Part shown: piece after piece, positions 42,039 to 51,293 of the stretch
How the letters are laid out: the number at the start of each line of letters is the position of its first letter
Position numbering within the stretch: position 1 is the first letter of the stretch
Source of the DNA: Comamonas avium
GTDB lineage: Bacteria; Pseudomonadota; Gammaproteobacteria; Burkholderiales; Burkholderiaceae_C
Assembly: GCF_014836675.1 (NCBI RefSeq)
Contig: NZ_JACSQK010000001.1
Location: 33,082 to 89,560 of the forward strand
DNA: 56,479 nt
Direction of reading: 5' to 3'
Notes under the pieces: model-generated
The model's database searches: none
Told to the model about the DNA's origin: nothing
Seen by the model: only the letters and a program-made list of their open reading frames with translations
Made by a program: the position numbers and the translations under genes

Positions 42039-42058
42039 CAGGGCTGCATCCAGAAGAC

Positions 42059-42088
42059 AAAAAAGGCTTCCCTTGGGAAGCCTTTTTT
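42059..42088. terminator. Bidirectional terminator
   Basis: GGCTTCC and GGAAGCC pair around CTTG, flanked by A6 and T6. It lies between the convergent hdeD-type gene and livF and ends the liv operon. Confidence 0.92.
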
Positions 42089-42114
42089 GTTGGGCGCTGC
42101 CAGGCAGCGCATGC

Positions 42115-42846
42115 TTATTCGCCCAAATAGGCGGCGCGCACTTTGGGGTCGTGCAGCAGCTCGTGCCCGGGGCCCTGCAGCGTGAGCTCACCCGACTCCA
42201 GCACATAGCCGCGCTGGCTCACTTCCAGTGCCAGGCGGGCGTTTTGCTCGATGAGCAAGATGGTGACGCCTTGCTTGGAAATGTCTTCGATCACTTCAAA
42301 GATCTTGTCCACCATGATGGGCGCAAGCCCCATGGTGGGTTCATCGAGCAGCAGCAACTGGGGCTTGGACAAGATGGCGCGGCCCATGGCCACCATTTGC
42401 TGCTCGCCACCGGACAAGGTGCCTGCGGTTTGTTTGCGGCGCTCTGCCAGACGCGGAAAACGCTGGTAGACCTGCTCGACTTCGTGAGCAATCGCGGCTT
42501 TGTCGCTGCGACTGTAGGCACCCATGCTCAGGTTTTCTTCAATGGTCAGCTGTGGAAAAATGCCGCGGCCTTCCGGCACCATCACCAGTCCCTCGCGCAC
42601 CATGGAATGCACGGGCTGGCCTGCCAGGCTTTGGCCTTTGTAGTGGATGGCACCTGCTGCCAGTGGCACCAGGCCGCAAATAGCGCGCAACGTGGTGCTT
42701 TTACCTGCGCCGTTGGCACCAATCAGCGCAACCAGCTCTCCGGGGTTGACGTGCAAGTTGAGCTTGCGCACGGCGCGGATACCGCCGTAGGCAACGTCAA
42801 TGCCACGCACATCCAGCATGGGGGTGGGGGCGTTCGCTTCAGTCAT
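42115..42846 (-). CDS. livF: Branched-chain amino-acid ABC transporter ATPase LivF
   Basis: The protein has 243 residues from the ATG at 42846. Walker A is IGANGAGKSTTLRAI, the signature is LSGGEQQMVAMGRAI, Walker B is LLLLDEPTMGLAP, and the switch His is replaced by Gln in LIEQNARLAL, as is normal for LivF. The QLTIEENLSMGAY region is also typical. It overlaps livG by 8 bp. It is the last gene of livKHMGF and powers uptake of leucine, isoleucine, valine or related amides. Confidence 0.93.
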   Translation of the reverse strand: MTEANAPTPMLDVRGIDVAYGGIRAVRKLNLHVNPGELVALIGANGAGKSTTLRAICGLVPLAAGAIHYKGQSLAGQPVHSMVREGLVMVPEGRGIFPQLTIEENLSMGAYSRSDKAAIAHEVEQVYQRFPRLAERRKQTAGTLSGGEQQMVAMGRAILSKPQLLLLDEPTMGLAPIMVDKIFEVIEDISKQGVTILLIEQNARLALEVSQRGYVLESGELTLQGPGHELLHDPKVRAAYLGE

Positions 42847-43705
42847 GGCGAGGCTCTTGTTGGGTAGGGTGGGTAAGTTCGGGGTGCAGCAGCGGGTCTT
42901 GTGCCGCACCTTTACCCAGATAGGCTTCGATCACGCGCGGGTCACGCTGTACATCGTGCGGCAGTCCATAGGACAGCACTTGGCCGTATTCCAGCACCAG
43001 TACGCGGTCACACATGTTCATCACCAGTTTCATGTCGTGCTCAATCAGCAGCACGGTGATGCCGTCATCCCGAATCTTTTCGATCAGCGTGCGCAGCACC
43101 ACCGTCTCAGAGGGGTTCATGCCTGCGGCAGGCTCATCCAGAGCCAGCAGCGCGGGGCTGGTGGCCAGAGCGCGTGCAATTTCCAGGCGGCGCTGGTCAC
43201 CATACGACAGCGATGACGCCACCTCATTGGCAACGTGAGAGATGCCTACGTACTCCAGCAGCTCCAGCGCCCGGGCCTCGGTGCGGGCTTCTTCCTGGCG
43301 TGTGGCCTGGTTGCGCACAATGGCACCCCACAGACCGGCCTGTGTGCGCAGGTGCTGGCCAATCATCACGTTCTCCAGTGCAGTCAGGGCAGAGAACAGG
43401 CGAATGTTCTGAAACGTGCGCGCCAAGCCCTGTATGGCGATCTCATGCGGCTTCAGGCGGGTGAGCTCTACCCCCTGAAACTGGCAGCTGCCAGATTCGG
43501 GGATGTACAGCGCCGTCATCACATTAAACAGCGTGGTTTTGCCTGCCCCGTTGGGGCCAATCAGGCCAAAGATTTCGCCCTTGCGAATCTCAAAACTCAC
43601 ATCGTTCAAGGCTTGCAGGCCGCCAAAGCGTTTGCTCAGGCCTTTGGCAATGAGCAAAGGCTGGCCGGTGGCGATGCCTTGGTGGGTGTGTGGCAATGCG
43701 CTCAT
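42839..43705 (-). CDS. livG: Branched-chain amino-acid ABC transporter ATPase LivG
   Basis: This 288-residue protein has Walker A IGPNGAGKTTLFNVM, LivG-specific GLARTFQNIRLFSALTALEN, the signature LSYGDQRRLEIARAL, Walker B LLALDEPAAGMNPSE and switch IEHDMKLVM. A C-terminal tail of about 20 polar residues extends past the usual end. It overlaps livM and livF, so translation is coupled. Confidence 0.94.
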   Translation of the reverse strand: MSALPHTHQGIATGQPLLIAKGLSKRFGGLQALNDVSFEIRKGEIFGLIGPNGAGKTTLFNVMTALYIPESGSCQFQGVELTRLKPHEIAIQGLARTFQNIRLFSALTALENVMIGQHLRTQAGLWGAIVRNQATRQEEARTEARALELLEYVGISHVANEVASSLSYGDQRRLEIARALATSPALLALDEPAAGMNPSETVVLRTLIEKIRDDGITVLLIEHDMKLVMNMCDRVLVLEYGQVLSYGLPHDVQRDPRVIEAYLGKGAAQDPLLHPELTHPTQQEPRHD

Positions 43706-44796
43706 GCCTTTGTCTCCTTGCCACTGTTCAATTCACGCTTGCGCACCGCAGAGGGCCACAGGCCTTCTGGGCGGAAGATCATCACCGTTACCAGCGCCAC
43801 TCCAAACAGCAGCATGCGAATGGCGTCCGGGTCTACCACTACGCTGCCAAACAGCGTTTCTTGAACGGGCACCACGATGTTGCGCAAAATTTCAGGAAAG
43901 ATGGACAGCAGCAGCGCACCCGCCACAACACCGGGTACATGGCCCATGCCCCCCAGCACCACCATGCACAAGATGGCAATCGATTCACTCAGCCCAAAAC
44001 TTTCCGGGCTGACAAAGCCTTGCATGGAGGCAAACAGGCAACCGGCCACACCACCAAAACTGGCACCCATGCCAAAGGCCATGAGCTTGATGTTGCGTGT
44101 GTTGATGCCCATGGCCTTGGCGGCAATCTCGTCTTCACGGACGGCCTCCCAGGCACGGCCCACGCGCGAGTTTTGCAGGCGGATGCAGATGAAGATGATG
44201 ACAATCACCAGCGCCATCAGCAGGTAGTAGTACTTCTCGGGCCCAGTGATGCGAAAGCCCAGAATGGTTTCCGGGCGACCCAGTGCCCATTCGCCAATCT
44301 TGACGGTATCGATGCGGTTGATCCCCTGGGGGCCATTGGTGATGTTCACCGGCGCATCCAGGTTGTTCATGAAGATACGAATGATTTCACCAAAGCCCAG
44401 CGTGACGATGGCCAGGTAATCGCCCCGCAGCTTGAGCACCGGAAACCCCAGCGCAATGCCTGCCATGGCCGCCAGTGCGACCCCGATGGGCAGCACGATC
44501 CAAAAAGGCAGGTGCAGGTCAAAGTGTGGCGATGCCAGCAGCGCCCAGGCATAGGCACCCACGGCGTAAAAGGCGATATAGCCCAGATCCAGCAGGCCTG
44601 CAAAGCCCACCACAATGTTCAGGCCCAGGGCCAGCATCACATACAGCAGTGCAAAGTTCAGGATGCGAATCCAGCCCTGCCCGGCGGTAGCGCCCAGCAA
44701 GAAAGGCAGCATCAGCAGCACCGCACCAATTGCAAATGCGCCCAGCCAGACTTTGGCCGGAGTGCGGTGTTTGGAGGTCGAAGCGGTGTGGCTCAT
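43702..44796 (-). CDS. livM: Branched-chain amino-acid ABC transporter permease LivM
   Basis: The 364-residue permease has about ten hydrophobic segments. AGLLDLGYIAFYAVGAYAWA and LRGDYLAIVTLGFGEIIRI are LivM hallmarks, and the EAA-like loop contains GRAWEAVREDEIAAKAMGIN. It pairs with LivH in the membrane. It overlaps livH by 4 bp at its start and livG by 4 bp at its end. Confidence 0.94.
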   Translation of the reverse strand: MSHTASTSKHRTPAKVWLGAFAIGAVLLMLPFLLGATAGQGWIRILNFALLYVMLALGLNIVVGFAGLLDLGYIAFYAVGAYAWALLASPHFDLHLPFWIVLPIGVALAAMAGIALGFPVLKLRGDYLAIVTLGFGEIIRIFMNNLDAPVNITNGPQGINRIDTVKIGEWALGRPETILGFRITGPEKYYYLLMALVIVIIFICIRLQNSRVGRAWEAVREDEIAAKAMGINTRNIKLMAFGMGASFGGVAGCLFASMQGFVSPESFGLSESIAILCMVVLGGMGHVPGVVAGALLLSIFPEILRNIVVPVQETLFGSVVVDPDAIRMLLFGVALVTVMIFRPEGLWPSAVRKRELNSGKETKA

Positions 44797-45722
44797 GCAC
44801 GGTCTCCTGAACGCTCGCCCAGCAAGCCAGAGGGGCGGAAGATCAGTACCACCACCAGCACGATGAAGCTGAACACGTCTTGGTAGTGGCTGCCAAATAC
44901 GCCATTGGTCAGGCTGCCCACGTAGCCTGAGCCCAGTGCCTCAATCAAGCCCAGCAGCAGGCCTCCCAGCATGGCGCCACCCAGGTTGCCAATGCCGCCC
45001 AGCACCGCCGCGGTAAACGCTTTCAGGCCCAGCATGAAGCCCATGGTGTATTGCGCCACGCCGTAGTAGCTGGTGATCATTACGCCGGCCACCGCAGCCA
45101 GGGCAGAGCCAATCAGGAAGGCGGCTGAGATGACGGTGTTGATGTTCACACCCATCAAGCCCGCAACTTCTCGGTTTTGTGCGGTAGCGCGCATGGCCAT
45201 GCCCAGGCGTGTTTTGTGTACCAGCAGCAGCAAGGCCACCATGATCAGCGCAGAGCCCAGCATGATGGCAATTTGCAGCATGCTCAAGCGTGCATCACCA
45301 ACCTGAAAGACGGTGGGTTCGATGACATGCGGAAAATTCAGGTAGTTGCGGCCCCAGGCCATCATGGCCACGTTCTGAATGATGATGGACACGCCAATGG
45401 CCGTTATCAGAGCCGCCAAGCGGGGGGCACGGCGCAGTGGTCGATAGGCAATGCGCTCAGCGGTCCAGCCCAGTGCCATGCACACAGGAATGGACACTAA
45501 AAGTGCCGCGCCCAGAGCCACGAAAACAGAGACGTCACCAAAGTGGCCAACCAGCCCCAGCACTACGCTGGTAGCGGTCATGGCACCGACCATGACCACA
45601 TCGCCGTGGGCGAAATTGATCAGACCGATGATGCCGTAGACCATGGTGTAGCCCAGTGCTACCAGCGCATATACGCTGCCAGCAGTCAGGCCGTTGATGA
45701 TTTGTTGCAGAAAAATATCCAT
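44793..45722 (-). CDS. livH: Branched-chain amino-acid ABC transporter permease LivH
   Basis: The protein has 309 residues from the ATG at 45722 (MDIFLQQIINGLTAGSVYAL). About eight hydrophobic segments, GYTMVYGIIGLINFAHGDVV and RAPRLAALITAIGVSIIIQN are LivH motifs, and AMRATAQNREVAGLMGVNIN is the cytoplasmic ATPase-contact loop. The upstream in-frame stretch of 28 codons is not conserved-looking. It follows livK after a 148-bp gap with a strong hairpin. Confidence 0.94.
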   Translation of the reverse strand: MDIFLQQIINGLTAGSVYALVALGYTMVYGIIGLINFAHGDVVMVGAMTATSVVLGLVGHFGDVSVFVALGAALLVSIPVCMALGWTAERIAYRPLRRAPRLAALITAIGVSIIIQNVAMMAWGRNYLNFPHVIEPTVFQVGDARLSMLQIAIMLGSALIMVALLLLVHKTRLGMAMRATAQNREVAGLMGVNINTVISAAFLIGSALAAVAGVMITSYYGVAQYTMGFMLGLKAFTAAVLGGIGNLGGAMLGGLLLGLIEALGSGYVGSLTNGVFGSHYQDVFSFIVLVVVLIFRPSGLLGERSGDRA

Positions 45723-45832
45723 GACGGGCGCGCCGCGCGGCGTGGGCAGTCGGAAAAAAATGAACTTGCTGTGAGTGGCAAGTCCGAGATGTTGCGGTGA
45801 AGTCAATCACAGCAAATGGCTGCCTAAGCAGC

Positions 45833-45862
45833 TGCCACCGCCCATGCAAGCGGGCGGTGGCA
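45833..45862. promoter_or_regulatory. Stable hairpin between livK and livH
   Basis: TGCCACCGCCC and GGGCGGTGGCA form a perfect 11-bp stem with an 8-base loop, 8 bp after the livK stop, without a T-tract. It probably protects the livK message from 3' decay, giving more binding protein than permease. Confidence 0.6.
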
Positions 45863-45870
45863 GGCTCGCA

Positions 45871-47031
45871 TTACTTGGCCGAATCCACGATGGTCTTGAC
45901 CTCTTCCCACTTGCCGCCCTTGACGGTGTAGATGGTCACGGCCACTTCGTTCAGATCGCCATTCTTGTCATAGGCAATGTTGGCGCTGGTGGCACCGCTG
46001 CGCTTCAGACCTGCCAGCTTGGGCAGGTATTTGTCGCCCTTGGCAGAGCCTGCAGCTTGCATGGCCGTGATCATGTTCCATGCGCCGTCATAGGCGTAGG
46101 GCGCGTAAACGCCGGGATCGGCCTTGAAGCGGGCCTTGTAGGCTGCGGCAAATTTCTCACCCTGGGCCATGGTTTTCAGGGGTACGCCGGCCAGCGATGC
46201 ATAGGTGCCGTTAGCGGAGTCTCCAGCCAGACGCAGGAAGGTGTCGCTGCGGGTCATTTCACCCGAGACCAGCGGCTGGGTCAGACCCAGCGTGGCCATC
46301 TGGCGGCGCATGGGGCCCGATTGCGCGTCCAGACCGCCAAAGAAGATGGCTTCAGCACCCTTGGCTTTGATGCTGGTGAGGATGGCGGTGAAGTCGCTGG
46401 CCTTGTCCGTGGTGTATTCGCGGGCCACGACGGTGCCGCCAGCGCGCTTGACGGCCTGGATGACCTGGTCTGCCAGACCTTGGCCGTAAGCGGTGCGGTC
46501 ATCAATGATGGCAATCTTCTTGGCCTTCAGATCCTTGACCATGAACACGCCCACTGCTGCACCTTGCTGGGTGTCGCTGGTCATCATGCGGAAGGTGTTG
46601 TCATAACCTTGCAAGGTGTACTCAGGCGATGTGGCCATGGCGATCTGGGGAATGCCTGCGTCGTTGTACACGCGCGATGCAGGAATGGTGGTGCCCGAGT
46701 TGAAGTGGCCCAGCATGCCGTTGACCTTGGCGTCGGCAATTTGCTGTGCAACCTGCACGGCGGTGCGGGGGTCTGCCTGGTCATCTTTGGAGACCAGCAC
46801 GAATTTGGCGGTATCACCATCGAGCTTGATGCCCTTGGCGTTGGCCTCTTCCAGCGCCAGTGTCAGGCCGTTGCGCATGTCTTCACCGTAGTGCGCCTGA
46901 GGGCCGGTCAAAGGCGCTGCAAAGCCCAGACGCACGGTGGTTTCTGCTTGAGCGGCGCTCATCAGGCCGCCAAAGGCGCAGGCCAGTGCCACGGTGCTGG
47001 TCAAAGTCTTGAAAGATGAAGAAGTTTTCAT
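45871..47031 (-). CDS. livK: Branched-chain amino-acid binding protein LivK/LivJ
   Basis: This 386-residue periplasmic protein has a signal peptide that ends GGLMSAAQA before ETTVRLGFAAPLTG. LTGPQAHYGEDMRNGLTLAL, VGHFNSGTTIPASRVYNDAG-type sequence (here MLGHFNSGTTIPASRVY) and TSPEYTLQGYDNTFRM are the type I periplasmic fold of LivJ/LivK. It delivers leucine-type amino acids to LivHMGF. AGGAG lies 9 bp before the ATG. It follows putA by 82 bp with no terminator seen, so some read-through from putA is possible. Confidence 0.93.
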   Translation of the reverse strand: MKTSSSFKTLTSTVALACAFGGLMSAAQAETTVRLGFAAPLTGPQAHYGEDMRNGLTLALEEANAKGIKLDGDTAKFVLVSKDDQADPRTAVQVAQQIADAKVNGMLGHFNSGTTIPASRVYNDAGIPQIAMATSPEYTLQGYDNTFRMMTSDTQQGAAVGVFMVKDLKAKKIAIIDDRTAYGQGLADQVIQAVKRAGGTVVAREYTTDKASDFTAILTSIKAKGAEAIFFGGLDAQSGPMRRQMATLGLTQPLVSGEMTRSDTFLRLAGDSANGTYASLAGVPLKTMAQGEKFAAAYKARFKADPGVYAPYAYDGAWNMITAMQAAGSAKGDKYLPKLAGLKRSGATSANIAYDKNGDLNEVAVTIYTVKGGKWEEVKTIVDSAK

Positions 47032-47113
47032 GCTGCGGTGCTCCTAGGGTTGGAAATGAGAGGTCAGAGGGAAAAAGGGACTTTAGAAAGCTGTAGTGGC
47101 AAAAGGAATGGGG

Positions 47114-50100
47114 CTAACCCACCATCATCAGGCTGGCGTTACCACCGGCTGCGGTGGTATTGGTGCTGATGCTGACCTCTCGCAGCAAACGCTCATGGCG
47201 GTAGCGCTCGCCACTGCGAATGTCTTCTGTGGTCAGGCCCTGAACCAGCAGCAGGGGGCCGGGGCGTGCGCTGAACTGCTGCTGCAGGGGAAGCAGGGCA
47301 TCGGTGTCGATTTCGGCCAGCGCGGCCTGCAATGGCAGCTGTGCAATCTCGGCCTCGGTGGCCCATTGCAAAGCAGCATTTTGTGCAGCAGGTGTTTGCT
47401 GCTGCCATTGCATGACCAGTGCCCGCAGGCTGTCGCTGTCTTGCAGCAACATGGCATTGCCGGTGGCGTGACATGCCTGCCACTGCGCGTGCAGCCCTTC
47501 AACGGTGGTGGGCATGCACCAGATAAGGCCGCGTGCAAGCAGCAGGTATTGATTGACCTCGCCAGTGGGGCCATCCAGCATGACGTGCTGGTCAGCGGCA
47601 ATGGCCAAAGCTTGCGTGCCGCGCGCAGTGCTGATGGGCAGCTGCGACAGCTCGGGCGCTTGCGCCAGCAGTCGGAACAGATACAGCGGGCCACCGGCTT
47701 TGGGGCCGGTGCCAGACAGCCCTTCACCGCCAAACGGCTGTACGCCCACGACAGCACCCACAACGTTGCGGTTGACGTAAATATTGCCAGCGTGGATACG
47801 GCCAGAGACGTGGGCCACGGTTTCATCAAGGCGCGTGTGCACACCGAACGTTAAGCCAAAGCCCAGGCGGTTGATTTCCTCCAGGAGGGCATCCAGGTCC
47901 TTGCGGGCATAGCGCAGCACGTGCAGCACGGGGCCAAACACTTCGCGGCTCAGGTCCTGTACACGGCTCACTTCAATCAGCGTGGGTGCGACAAAGTGGC
48001 CGTGGCGGCATTCTGCGGGCAGCTCCAGGCGCGTCACCCGATGACCCTGACTGCGCATGGTGTCGACATAGGCTTCGATATCTGCCTTGGCCTGCGCGTC
48101 AATCACGGGGCCTACATCGGTGGCCAACTGGTCGGGGTTGCCAACGCGCAGCTCTTGCATGGCGCCGCGCAGCATGTGCAGCACGTGGTCGGCACTGTCA
48201 TCTTGCAGGCACAGCAGGCGCAGCGCTGAGCAGCGCTGGCCCGCAGAGTCATAGGCGGACATCAGCACATCGCCCACCACTTGCTCAGACAGTGCCGACG
48301 AGTCCACCACCATGGCGTTGATGCCGCCGGTTTCTGCAATCAGTGGCACCGGCTTGCCGTGGCTGCCCAGGCGCTCAGAGAGTGTGCGGTGAATGTGCTG
48401 CGCCACAGGGTGCGAGCCCGTAAACACCACGGCCTCTGTGGCTGGATGGGCCACCAGGGCCTGGCCAACGGTCTCGCCGTCCCCGGGCAGCAGTTGCAGC
48501 GCATGCTCTGGAATGCCTGCCTGGTGCAGCATGGCTACAGCTTGGGCAGCGATCAAATTGGTCTGCTCTGCCGGTTTGGCAATCACCACATTGCCGGCTG
48601 CCAGCGCAGCAGCCACTTGGCCGGCAAAGATGGCCAGCGGAAAATTCCAGGGGCTGATGCACACCACCACGCCCAAGGGGCGGTGGCTGTCGTTGTTCAG
48701 GTGCTGCTCGGCCTGCTGCGCGTAATAGCGCAGAAAGTCAATGGCCTCGCGCACTTCAGAAATCGCATTGGGCAAGGTCTTGCCCGCTTCGCGGCACAGC
48801 AAACCCATCAACGGCTGCAGTTGCGCCTGCATGCTATCGGCAGCGCGTTGCAGTGCTTGCGCGCGGGCATTGACCGGCGTGGCTTGCCAGATGGGGGCCG
48901 CGTGCTGGGCCTGTGCCATGGCCAGCGCCACTTCTGCATGGCCTGCCATGCGCACCTCGCCCAGTACATCGCTGGCATTGGATGGGTTGTGAATGGCTTG
49001 TGCGCTCAGGTGCGCAGCGTTGGCGGGCTGGGCTGTCAACGGTGCCACGCTGCCCAGCAGCGCGGCCGACAAAGAGGCCAGGCGCTGCTCGTTGCTCAAA
49101 TCGACGCCCGCTGAGTTGCTGCGCGCCTGCGCGGCATACAAATCAGCAGGGGCAGGAATGCGATCATGCGGGCGGCCCAGCGGGGTCAGCGCCTGGGCTG
49201 CGGCCACGGGGTCTGCCACCAATTGCTCGATGGCCACGGTTTCATCCCCAATTTGGTGAACAAAAGAGCTGTTGGCACCGTTCTCCAGCAAGCGGCGCAC
49301 CAGGTAGGCCAGTAAGGTCTCGTGCGTGCCTACGGGTGCATAAATGCGGCAGGGGCGTGCCAGCTTGCCGTTGGCGGTATCGCCCACCACCTCTTCGTAC
49401 AGGCCTTCGCCCATGCCGTGCAGGCATTGAAACTCGTACTGACCCCGGTAGTAGTTGTTGCCAGCCATGTGGTAAATGCTGGCCAGTGTGTGGGCGTTGT
49501 GCGTGGCGAACTGCGCAAAGATGGCCTCCGGTGCACCCAGCAGCTTGCGGGCGCAGGCAAGATACGACACATCGGTGTGCAGCTTGCGCGTGAACACGGG
49601 GTAGTCTTCCAGCCCGTCTACCTGGGCGCGCTTGATTTCGCTGTCCCAGTACGCGCCTTTGACCAGACGCACCATCAGGCGGTGCTTGCTTCGGCGGGCC
49701 AGATCAATGATCCAGTCCAGCACGGCATATGCACGGCGCTGGTAGGCCTGCACCACAAAGCCAATACCGTTCCAGCCTGCCAGTGATGGGGCAAAGCACA
49801 GCTGCTCCAGCAGATCGAAAGAGATTTCCAGACGGTCTGCTTCTTCGGCGTCAATGTTCAGGCCAATGTCGTAGTGGCGTGCCAGTTCAGCCAGCTTGAG
49901 CAGACGCGGAAACAGCTCTTGCATCACACGATCACGCTGGGAGCGGCTGTAGCGGGGGTGCAGGGCCGACAGTTTGATGGAGATGCCCGGGCCTTCGTAA
50001 ATGCCACGGCCTTGTGAGGCTTGGCCAATGGCATGAATGGCCTGCTCGTACGACTGCAGGTAGCGGGCGGCATCTTCTTCTGTGGTCGCGGCCTCGCCCA

Positions 50101-50950
50101 GCATGTCGTAGGAGTAGCGAAAACCTTTTTCTTCCAGCTTGCGGCTGTTGGCCAGTGCGGCGGCAATGGTCTGCCCGGTGACAAACTGCTCGCCCATCAT
50201 GCGCATGGCGGTGTTGACACCCTGGCGAATCAGGGGCTCGCCCCCTTTGGCAATCAGGCGACTGAGCGCAGAGCCCAGCTTTTGCTCGCTGTGCACGCTG
50301 ACCAGCTTGCCGGTAATCATCAAGCCCCAGGTGGCCGCGTTGACGAAGAGGGAAGGGGAGTCGGTGTGCGACTTCCAGTCGCCCTTGCTGACCTTGTCGC
50401 GAATCAGTGCATCGCGTGTGGCACGGTCTGGAATGCGCAGCAAGGCTTCAGCCAGACACATCAGGGCCACGCCTTCCTGGCTGGAGAGCGAGTACTCCTG
50501 CACCAGCGCTTCAACGCCCGACGTCTTTTTGTGGCGTTTTTCGCGCAAGGCCTGTACCAGGCGAGCAGCCAGTGCGTGCACGTCCGCGGGGTGGGTGCTG
50601 GTGGCAGGTGCCATCAGCAAGGGCAGGCACTCGGTTTCAGGGCGGCGGTAGGCGGCAGTAATGGCCGCGCGCAGCACGCTTTGTGCTTGCACATCTTGGG
50701 CCAGTGCGTAAAACGGTGCATAGGCTTGACCGCCGTCAGGCATTTGCTCGGGTTCTGCAGCATCGCCCTGGCTGGTGCTGCCCAAGTACTGCAGCTCAGG
50801 CAGTGGTTTACCTTGTTCAATCGCTTCCAGGTAACTTTGCAGCGCTTGCTTGTGCAACCAATGCGGCGTGCAGCCCAATTGCAGGGCTGCAGCCTTGAGT
50901 CTGTCCCGCATCAACTCGTCTACCTTGATGCCAATGGTCGTTGTCGCCAT
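47114..50950 (-). CDS. putA: PutA, proline dehydrogenase / P5C dehydrogenase / regulator
   Basis: The protein has 1278 residues. An N-terminal ribbon-helix-helix DNA-binding domain (MATTTIGIKVDELMRDRLKA, about 1-45) makes it trifunctional. The proline dehydrogenase barrel (about 240-560) has RLVKGAYWDSEIKRAQVDG and YEFQCLHGMGEGLYEEVVG. The aldehyde dehydrogenase part (about 640-1120) has CISPWNFPLAIFAGQ, VPLIAETGGINAMVVDSSAL and the catalytic Cys in SAGQRCSALRLL. It oxidises proline to glutamate at the membrane and represses its own gene when proline is low. GTTGCA motifs upstream fit self-control. No putP is in the window. Confidence 0.96.
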   Translation of the reverse strand: MATTTIGIKVDELMRDRLKAAALQLGCTPHWLHKQALQSYLEAIEQGKPLPELQYLGSTSQGDAAEPEQMPDGGQAYAPFYALAQDVQAQSVLRAAITAAYRRPETECLPLLMAPATSTHPADVHALAARLVQALREKRHKKTSGVEALVQEYSLSSQEGVALMCLAEALLRIPDRATRDALIRDKVSKGDWKSHTDSPSLFVNAATWGLMITGKLVSVHSEQKLGSALSRLIAKGGEPLIRQGVNTAMRMMGEQFVTGQTIAAALANSRKLEEKGFRYSYDMLGEAATTEEDAARYLQSYEQAIHAIGQASQGRGIYEGPGISIKLSALHPRYSRSQRDRVMQELFPRLLKLAELARHYDIGLNIDAEEADRLEISFDLLEQLCFAPSLAGWNGIGFVVQAYQRRAYAVLDWIIDLARRSKHRLMVRLVKGAYWDSEIKRAQVDGLEDYPVFTRKLHTDVSYLACARKLLGAPEAIFAQFATHNAHTLASIYHMAGNNYYRGQYEFQCLHGMGEGLYEEVVGDTANGKLARPCRIYAPVGTHETLLAYLVRRLLENGANSSFVHQIGDETVAIEQLVADPVAAAQALTPLGRPHDRIPAPADLYAAQARSNSAGVDLSNEQRLASLSAALLGSVAPLTAQPANAAHLSAQAIHNPSNASDVLGEVRMAGHAEVALAMAQAQHAAPIWQATPVNARAQALQRAADSMQAQLQPLMGLLCREAGKTLPNAISEVREAIDFLRYYAQQAEQHLNNDSHRPLGVVVCISPWNFPLAIFAGQVAAALAAGNVVIAKPAEQTNLIAAQAVAMLHQAGIPEHALQLLPGDGETVGQALVAHPATEAVVFTGSHPVAQHIHRTLSERLGSHGKPVPLIAETGGINAMVVDSSALSEQVVGDVLMSAYDSAGQRCSALRLLCLQDDSADHVLHMLRGAMQELRVGNPDQLATDVGPVIDAQAKADIEAYVDTMRSQGHRVTRLELPAECRHGHFVAPTLIEVSRVQDLSREVFGPVLHVLRYARKDLDALLEEINRLGFGLTFGVHTRLDETVAHVSGRIHAGNIYVNRNVVGAVVGVQPFGGEGLSGTGPKAGGPLYLFRLLAQAPELSQLPISTARGTQALAIAADQHVMLDGPTGEVNQYLLLARGLIWCMPTTVEGLHAQWQACHATGNAMLLQDSDSLRALVMQWQQQTPAAQNAALQWATEAEIAQLPLQAALAEIDTDALLPLQQQFSARPGPLLLVQGLTTEDIRSGERYRHERLLREVSISTNTTAAGGNASLMMVG

Positions 50951-51011
50951 AACCGCCTAGCTCCTGAAGAAGAACCTGTGCCTATTGCAAAGTGGCGCGA
51001 TTCTAAAAAGA

Positions 51012-51060
51012 TGCAACCCAAACAGATATTGGGGTTTACCTGTTTCCGGATTGGTGCAAC
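51012..51060 (-). promoter_or_regulatory. Putative PutA operators (GTTGCA motifs)
   Basis: On the minus strand GTTGCA occurs exactly at 51012-51017 and at 51055-51060, with a 5-of-6 match (TTTGCA) at 50986-50991. GTTGCA is the core bound by the ribbon-helix-helix domain of E. coli PutA. All lie 36-110 bp upstream of putA. Confidence 0.55.
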
Positions 51061-51123
51061 CGCATCAATCGGGGGGGTTAACTGCAGGAAGCGTGCCAGG
51101 GGCGGGTGGAGAATGGTGGAAAT

Positions 51124-51217
51124 AAAAAGAGAGCTGCTATCGCTTATCAGATAACGATTTCAATATGTTTTGTATCTAAAAGATAGCACTGGTAAGCGTT
51201 ATGCGCTCTTATTTTTT
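51124..51217. repeat. Nested-hairpin repeat, copy C
   Basis: Outer arms AAAAAGAGAGCTGCTATCGC and TAAGCGTTATGCGCTCTT are partly complementary. The inner part (TTTCAATATGTTTTGTATCTAAAA) is a degraded form of the TTTCAGATA/TATCTGAAA hairpin in copies A and B. It lies between putA and the efp terminator. Confidence 0.75.
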
Positions 51218-51230
51218 CATATCAGGCAAT

Positions 51231-51260
51231 AAAAAAGGCTTCCCGCAGGAAGCCTTTTTT
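51231..51260. terminator. Terminator of efp
   Basis: AAAAAAGGCTTCC and GGAAGCCTTTTTT form a long stem around CGCA, 34 bp past the efp stop codon on the minus strand. Confidence 0.93.
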
Positions 51261-51293
51261 CAATGGTGGGCAGCGGCAGGCGCTGCACGGCCA

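Larger units (their letters stand above)
50951..51293. other. 343-bp region between putA and efp
   Basis: It contains the putA control region with two GTTGCA sites (51012-51060), nested-hairpin repeat copy C (51124-51217) and the efp terminator (51231-51260). A TAGAAT-like -10 for putA lies at about 51000 on the minus strand, without a good -35. No gene is supported. Confidence 0.6.

Noticed and set aside
41301..42206. Extension of the carboxymuconolactone decarboxylase-family frame to 411 codons
   Set aside because: It crosses the hdeD-type gene on the opposite strand and the terminator at 42059. The internal ATG at 41300 has a ribosome site.
45775..47019. 414-codon open frame antisense to livK
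   Set aside because: It is a shadow of livK, which has a signal peptide and family motifs.
50021..51154. 377-codon open frame antisense to the start of putA
   Set aside because: It mirrors putA codons, runs through the putA promoter and repeat copy C, and shows no domain.
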